The notes under the pieces were generated by a model. It did no database searches and was not told the origin of the DNA. It worked only from the letters and a program-made list of their open reading frames with translations. Source: Cyathus striatus (taxonomy: Eukaryota > Basidiomycota > Agaricomycetes > Agaricales > Nidulariaceae). Taken from it: DNA of 64,000 nucleotides. The stretch spans positions 930,001-994,000 of the forward strand of contig JAOVFP010000018.1 in assembly GCA_025738555.1 (NCBI GenBank), given 5' to 3'. This document shows positions 58,313 to 64,000 of this stretch, piece by piece. The translations under genes were made by a program, and so were the position numbers. The first letter of the stretch is position 1; each line of letters opens with the position of its first letter.

Positions 58313-59887
58313 CTACTTCATAGCTGTTAGAAATGTTTCATAATGAACATTTCTTTTCTCTGGTAGTCCTAACTGGCGTATGTGAAGAATCACCCTACAA
58401 GCCAGAATAGAGTGAATAACACGTCCCAGACTATGGTAACCAGGATGGATGTATTAGCAATTCTGTAACCACTAATCACAACAATTATAACTTACACTAG
58501 GATAATATCGAAATAGTCCGGCTACATTGTAGGACAATTAGAAAATTATTAATTCCTTCAAGAAAATATTATTACGCTTAACGTGAGGACCACGATTAGA
58601 TTTCCCAGTGACATGGCTAATGGATGAGTGTGAGGAATGCACCCTTAATCAGCGATTGCCTCCAACAGCTTGACAACTTACCAAACAAATATATGTAATA
58701 AATAAGTCCTTGGGATAGTTAATGGTAAGAATAGAAATCTGAATTGATAATGTTACGTCTTACCATCTCTAAATACAGTCTTTGTCATTTGGGACCTCCC
58801 TGCTTGTTTGACTTCGTGAATGTCAACAATTAAATATTACAAAAGTAACCATATAACGCACATATTCTAACGGCAGGTATGACCATAAGGATCATTATCA
58901 CTATTTGAGTACTCAGAATTACGGCGTGTATATGATATTATTGAAATCACTCACCGAAGTCATACAGAAATAGTAGGGCCCAGTCGATTATCAAAGTCGA
59001 ACCTCCGCTCGTCACTAAACATCCCCCTGACATTCAAGCCTGAAATTCAACTTCAACATTTTATTCAGCCAAGAATACCCGCATGAGAACGACAATGTGA
59101 ACCCACATTTAAGTGTATTTACCGACAATGCAGCGATAGCGTATCCGCTAGTCCATATTGATATGTAAAAAATTGGAAGAAATATAGTCAACCATCTTTT
59201 CCTTTTCCACACAGCCCATGCACGCAGGGTGAATATAACTTTTTAGCCAAATGATTAAATATTTCTGAGATAATGAATTTCATCCTCACTTTCGGCAATG
59301 CTCATTCCAAATAAAATACATACTATAGAAAATTATAGTCAGTGTATCTAGTATCACTTGAAGCCACTGTTAGTAACTCACATGTCGTTGAACTTAATAA
59401 TTTATGACAATCAGTTGCTGAGAGATTTGGCATAAAGTGCCCTAATGGTTAACAGCTAAGACGTTTGATAATGATAATTATACAAGATATAACGAACGCA
59501 TGATGTCCAGCGTAGTATCAATGAAGGGAAGATATCTTGTCACAAAATATAGCACCTTGACAATATTCCAGGGAGAATCCCAAATACACCTGATTTCGAA
59601 ATCTAAAGTAATAAAGTACTCAAATACCTAAATCTGTTGAGGACTGTACGTGTGGTAATGTGAAGTTGCGGCCCACCAGTATACAAAGACTGCCAACTGT
59701 TGAAGTTTTTTTAGAATTTAGATATTTAGATAATCGCTATACAAACCGTGCAAATACTGGTTGGGTTGGGGAGTAAAAGAGTGAGAACCGTAGAGGAGAT
59801 ATATAAAAATCCAGTACTTACATTAACATTCTGTAAATGTTTCAAAGCTATTACAACTTGGTCCTCTGGATTGGAATGAGTAGCCAT
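58313..59887 (-). CDS. DUF6533-type membrane protein gene, copy 2 (possibly degenerate)
   Basis: ATG at 59887 gives MATHSNPEDQVVIALKHLQN, matching copy 1. The domain exon reads FEYFITLDFEIRCIWDSPWN then VKVLYFVTRYLPFIDTTLDI (about 59625-59510). The transmembrane exon reads RVWAVWKRKRWLTIFLPIFY (about 59225-59165). The last exon reads HPGYHSLGRVIHSILACRVI and ends LTAMK-stop at 58313. Exon order matches copy 1, and the pogo-like element is absent. Exact splice sites are not resolved. As in copy 1, most changes within exons are conservative. The two copies face the same way and are 7.6 kb apart. Confidence 0.6.
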
Positions 59888-61339
59888 GATCTATGAGGGG
59901 AGAGGGGCACGGCCTTTACATGTTAAATGTTGAATAGTTATACCAAAGAGTGTGTGATGATGGAGGATGAGATTTTGATGTGAAGTGGTCATTTATTGAT
60001 GTTATGTGCAGCTTCTATGTACATACCTATCATGATATATCTGATAGCTGAAAGATTGAGTGCTACAAAATAGAATAACCGGCCTCCCCAATAAAAGGCG
60101 AGCAGTTGGGACAGCTTTCAGCTTCCACTCTTCCATAAATAACTTGTTGGTAATCTATAAAATCCCTAAGAATATTCATTTATAGTAATGACATCGTGTG
60201 GTTTGGCTCGGAGAATGATGATCTCCGGCCCTTGGTATAGTAGTGATTTCCAGATACTTGTCTTGAATACCATACCTAACTGTAGTAGATTAACTGCACA
60301 TACTGAATCCTGATGGCTATCATCACAATCCTTGCGCATAGGATTTACATCATTGTAAATATCACAAAAGGGCAGTGTGGCATTGTTAGAAATAAAAATG
60401 CTGCAGCAAATCAGTTAACTAAAATGATTGGAATAAGATAATTATCTTCTTCCAAATGTGCGATATGCAACCATATACTCGGTTAATGAATTATATATAG
60501 GATAGGTTGTGAAGACTCAAAAGCGGAGTGCTTCGAACAGATATGTTAGTCTTGTGCAGGCACTGGCAGAGGTTTTATATTTAGATGATTCAAGGTGTAT
60601 GTTTGGTGTGGTGCACAGCAGTTGTACTGCTTACTGATTTCCACTTGATATTCCTCCACATTCCATTTTATGACAAACGCCTATTACAGTCTCCTGTTTG
60701 AGAATATCCTAATTTCCCACATGGCCTGCAGTCCGGTCAGCAATCTTTCTCGAAGGATGGTACGTTGGAAATATCAAAATAAAATATATGAACAGACATG
60801 CTCATGTCAGGGCATATCAGGTCATCAGAATTTCGGGGGTTTTATGTCCTGATACATTTCAGTAATCTATCCATCCGCTATATTGGCTACTGCTCAGTAG
60901 GATATTCTTGGTTGGTAGTAATACAGAGCACTTTACGCTCGCCCCCTGTTACACGTGGAATCCACGTGAATTCCACCTGTTCATGTGTACTACACTCCAC
61001 CTCAAATGTATTCAAATCAGCAAATTTCCATTCAAATTTGCGAATTTTGTACACATGAAGTACACATGTAGTGCACATGTAGGGGTGAAATATCAAAATT
61101 CCACATGGAATTGCAAAGTGAAGTTCACAAGGAATACACATGAACTAGTTACACTTGTACACTACACATTGTAGTTACTTATAATACACTTACTCACCAC
61201 TACCACAACAAAAATAAATGTTTTAGCATAATGACACAAAGGATTGTCACAATGTCACACTTGTAGTTATGGCACTTTTCCCACTGTCATCACATTGTCA
61301 CACTTGTCTCACCATGTCACAGTTGTCACACACTGTGAC

Positions 61340-61680
61340 AGGGGACAAATGTGATAGCTACAATAAGTGTGACAAGTGTGACAACTGCAACATGGTGGGA
61401 TGACTGTGACATGACAGGATATGTGTGACACTGTGCATTACATGTGACAAATGTGTATTGAGTGTGACAAGTATGCATTAAGTGTGACAAGTGTGTGACA
61501 AGTGTGATATCATATGTTGAGTGTGTCAAGTGTGACACTGTGTGTCAAGTGTGACACCATGCGTCGAGTGTGATACCATGTGTCAGTGTGACACCATGTG
61601 TTGAGCGTGACACCATGTGTCGAGTGTGACACTGTGCATCGAGTGTGACACCATGTGACACTGATACTGTGGGACAAGTG
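61340..61680. repeat. ~19-20-bp TGTGACA-type tandem array in copy B
   Basis: Units follow GAGTGTGACACCATGTGTC, almost the same unit as in the 9733-12218 element, although that is a different element with different ends. Confidence 0.9.
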
Positions 61681-61689
61681 TAACAACTG

Positions 61690-61930
61690 CAATAATTTCA
61701 AGAATGGCAGGAAATGATATACATGGAGGGTGGGAACAGAGGGGAATGACACATATGAAGGGTGGGAATAGCAAGAAAAAATATGCATGGAGGGCAGGAA
61801 CAGGGAGGAACAACACACATGGAGAGTGGGAATAGCAAGGAATGACATGCATGGAGGGTGGGAACAGGGGGGAATAATGTGCATGGAGAGTGGGAAAGAT
61901 GGGAAATAACAAGCATGGAGGGTAGGTATG
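61690..61930. repeat. ~30-bp minisatellite in copy B
   Basis: About eight units of GAATGACATGCATGGAGGGT followed by GGGAACAGGG. The reverse complement corresponds to copy A's CGTTCC...CTCCACGCGCGT unit with CG changed to TG or CA. Confidence 0.9.
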
Positions 61931-62904
61931 GCAGGACAACAACAAGCACTCCATGTGTAGTCCACATGGAATCCACTTAGAAAAGTACACATGAAGTACA
62001 TCTTAAGTACACCTTTCAACTGTTATTTTCATCAAGTTATAAGAAAGGTGGAATCCATGTGTACTCCACATGGTTCCATGTGAATTACACATGGAAAATG
62101 TGTACTTTTTTCCAGATATGTGGATTCCATGTGAACTTCACATGGAAATGTGTACTACACGTGGAGTACACGTGTATAGGTGGGTGTGCGGAAAGTACTG
62201 GTAATACAAATATCCAATGGTGATCAAGTTGACATGACTTTACATGACTGTAATAATTATCCTAACCACTTCATAAAAATAACCAGGGGTAATTAGGATG
62301 TTCAGAGCAGATAGTAACATTTCAGGATAGATTGGAATGATACACCATCCAACCACCAATGTAAACCATTTTTCAACTATAAATATATATCCAACACAGC
62401 ATTAACTCTTATTAAAAATTTCATTAATTATTTGAATACTACTGGTACTAATAATAAATGAAAATTTTAATACTACTGGTACTAATACATATGAACTTTA
62501 ATCTACACAACAATAATACTTACAATTTATTTGGCACACATACTGGGTAAAAAGATTTTTTTGGTACACCTTGACCCACTTTTTGCTAATATTGGTACAA
62601 TTTTGAGATAAAGTCATGTCAACCTGCTCTGAACATGCTGATTAGCCCTGATTATTTTTATTAAATAGATAGGATAATTATTTCCATCATGTAATTCATA
62701 TCAATTTGATCACCATTGACCATTTGTATTGCTACTAACCAAGAATATCATGCTGAGCAGTGCTGATATAGTGGATGGGTAGATTATTAAAATCATGCCC
62801 GGTTCATATCAGACCATATAACCCCCCCAGAACACTGATGACCTGATATTCCCTGACATGGGTATGTCTATACATATATTCTTATTTTGATTTTTGCAAC
62901 ATAC

Positions 62905-64000
62905 AATGAGTCATAGGCTCAGTTTAGTTAGTGGTGAAACAAGAATCAGGGCAGACAGTATTGAGTTGCTGTTTTTGATGAGTATTTTTACTTGATCTAT
63001 ACTTACTGTACTTAGTTGGCAATAGGGGAGTTCACACTTGGCCATTTTGTCATGTCACTACACATCAGTCGCTACAACAACATGACAATCCTACTGAAAA
63101 ACATGATTGGAAATTCAAGTGCTTTTCAATTCTTGGTATTTTACTCTCCTTTATATGTGGATGTTTCTGAAAATCTGAAAATTTTACTAATATCAATCCA
63201 TACAACTATACTATCTACTAATTTCCCAACTTTCTGTGAAGGTGGAGGATGTGTGTGAGTGCAATCTGAAATTTATGAACTCTGAACTGATCGCCGAACA
63301 TTAGGGATAGCTGTAGCTGTATCATGTATTGCCAAGATTGAACTCCCCTAATGTTGACAAAGGTAGTTCAATGTACTCCTTGATGCTAGCACCTTTATTA
63401 TTTCCATTGGATTATTTCCTACCTGACCAACCTCGCAGCATTGGCACTGTGGCAGTATCCCAAGAGATGCAATATCAGCCTTGCCACTTGTACATTGGTA
63501 CACTGGCTTTTGGGCCAGATACTTACCAGCCCTTTATATAGAAATCAAGAGGAAAACATTGAGTAAAGAAAGAGTATCGGAAGGTGCTCATGTACATGCA
63601 CAACATCCTATGTGTGCCTTTGTAGATGTAGTAAAAAGAGGGAAAGCAGCTGATATGTTATAAATTAAAATTAAAATAAGAAGAGGGAGCAATATTATGT
63701 TTACAGCTGTTAGTTGGGATGACACCGAGGGTCAGCCTATAGTCTTCATCCATTGACTCTCCTTGAATAAGACAGCCAGATCCTACACGCACCATGAAGC
63801 TCCTTCTCATTCCCTTTCGTAGGTCTGATCATAGCGTATAGAGGGGAGACTGTACTAGAAATGGTCCAGGGGACACTCTGCATGGAGCTTGGGCATTGTA
63901 AGGGTGGAACTGGGGCATAAGGAGATGATACAGGAGTCACAAATGATGAACATTAAGTGAAAAGTGATCTGCTTCCCTATACACATTCTTCCTGCTTCAT
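62905..64000. other. Right edge, no supported gene
   Basis: Frames at 63016-63258, 63329-63541 and 63746-63940 (minus) carry no domain I recognise. A degraded coding region is possible near 63330-63660. Nothing can be named. Confidence 0.4.

Larger units (their letters stand above)
60926..62200. mobile_element. hAT-like non-autonomous element, copy B
   Basis: This is the inverted relative of copy A at 24100-25592. It starts GAGCACTTTACGCTCGCCCC and ends GGAAAGTACTG. Perfect 8-bp repeats GTAATACA flank it (60918-60925 and 62201-62208). Subterminal regions carry the same ACACATGAAGTACACATG palindromic motifs as copy A. The middle has TGTGAC-type units (61230-61680) and a ~30-bp minisatellite (61690-61930) related to copy A's but with CpG largely replaced by TG/CA. 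Confidence 0.92.
60764..62901. mobile_element. Palindromic TIR element, interrupted by hAT-like copy B
   Basis: Left arm (from GTTGGAAATATCAAAATAAA) and right arm (reverse complement GTTGCAAAAATCAAAATAAG, ending 62900) match through CATGTCAGGGCATATCAGGT, CTATCCATCCGCTATATTGG and ATATTCTTGGTTGGTAGTAA. Copy B interrupts the left arm at 60925, and the arm resumes at 62209 (CAATGGTGATCAAGTTGAC, mirrored at 62680-62720). Without copy B the unit is about 0.86 kb with arms over 300 bp. It is flanked by GGTAC on the left and ATAC on the right, so a 3-4 bp target duplication is possible. It sits in sequence matching 54.76 kb (GAAGGATGGTAC / AACTGGGTCATGGGCTC). Confidence 0.75.

Overview
This window is fungal, and most likely from an agaricomycete (mushroom-forming basidiomycete) with a repeat-rich genome. 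Three things point there: a NACHT protein with a C-terminal array of near-identical WD40 repeats, a pair of DUF6533-type seven-helix membrane protein genes, and a CACTA-type transposon with a Tnp2-like transposase and spliceosomal introns of 50-61 bp. I see no bacterial features. Almost all of the 64 kb is mobile DNA in nested layers, and the few host-type genes are broken or duplicated. Exact element ends were read by eye from terminal repeats and target-site duplications (TSDs). Functions come from motif recognition only.

Layout. (1) 1-8752: a decayed Ty3/gypsy element on the minus strand (LTR 8146-8752, gag, CCHC knuckle, protease, RT running off the left edge). A 482-bp solo LTR (1319-1800) cuts its protease and a 3.5-kb foldback element with ~1-kb inverted arms (3222-6696) cuts its gag. 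(2) 9733-12218: a second long inverted-repeat element made of ~20-bp TGTGAC-type tandem repeats, with a nested LTR. (3) 12.5-18.3 kb: a second decayed gypsy element on the plus strand, whose protease active-site motif is split by a 1.2-kb element with 8-bp TSDs. (4) 18782-23303: a minus-strand NACHT-WD40 gene with eleven WD repeats, broken by an in-frame stop, a frameshift and a 766-bp solo LTR. (5) 24100-25592 and 60926-62200: two copies of one hAT-like non-autonomous family, each with 8-bp direct repeats; one carries a tRNA-like Pol III promoter. (6) 25.6-41.1 kb: copies of an unidentified dispersed repeat ('family C'), interrupted by a minisatellite-filled element (27121-28895) and by a 7.8-kb CACTA-like transposon (30077-37857; TSD TCA). 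The transposon encodes a Tnp2-like transposase with two in-frame TGA codons and, on the other strand, an apparently intact four-exon, 584-codon gene. (7) 41.5-49.3 kb: PIF/Harbinger-like, 8-bp-TSD and long-TIR non-autonomous elements in degenerate sequence. (8) 49.9-60.8 kb: two diverged copies of a DUF6533-type gene on the minus strand, the first holding a 777-bp pogo-like element, with another family C copy between them. (9) 60764-62901: a palindromic element inserted upstream of the second DUF6533 copy and itself interrupted by a hAT-like copy.

How it fits together: the DNA records repeated rounds of insertion. At many sites, removing the insertion restores the reading frame or the match to the sister copy, so the relative order of events can be read directly. 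Much of the left third and the 60-63 kb block looks poor in CpG, with many TGA stops where CGA would be expected, while 35-45 kb and 55-58 kb are CpG-rich. This suggests methylation- or RIP-like decay acting unevenly.
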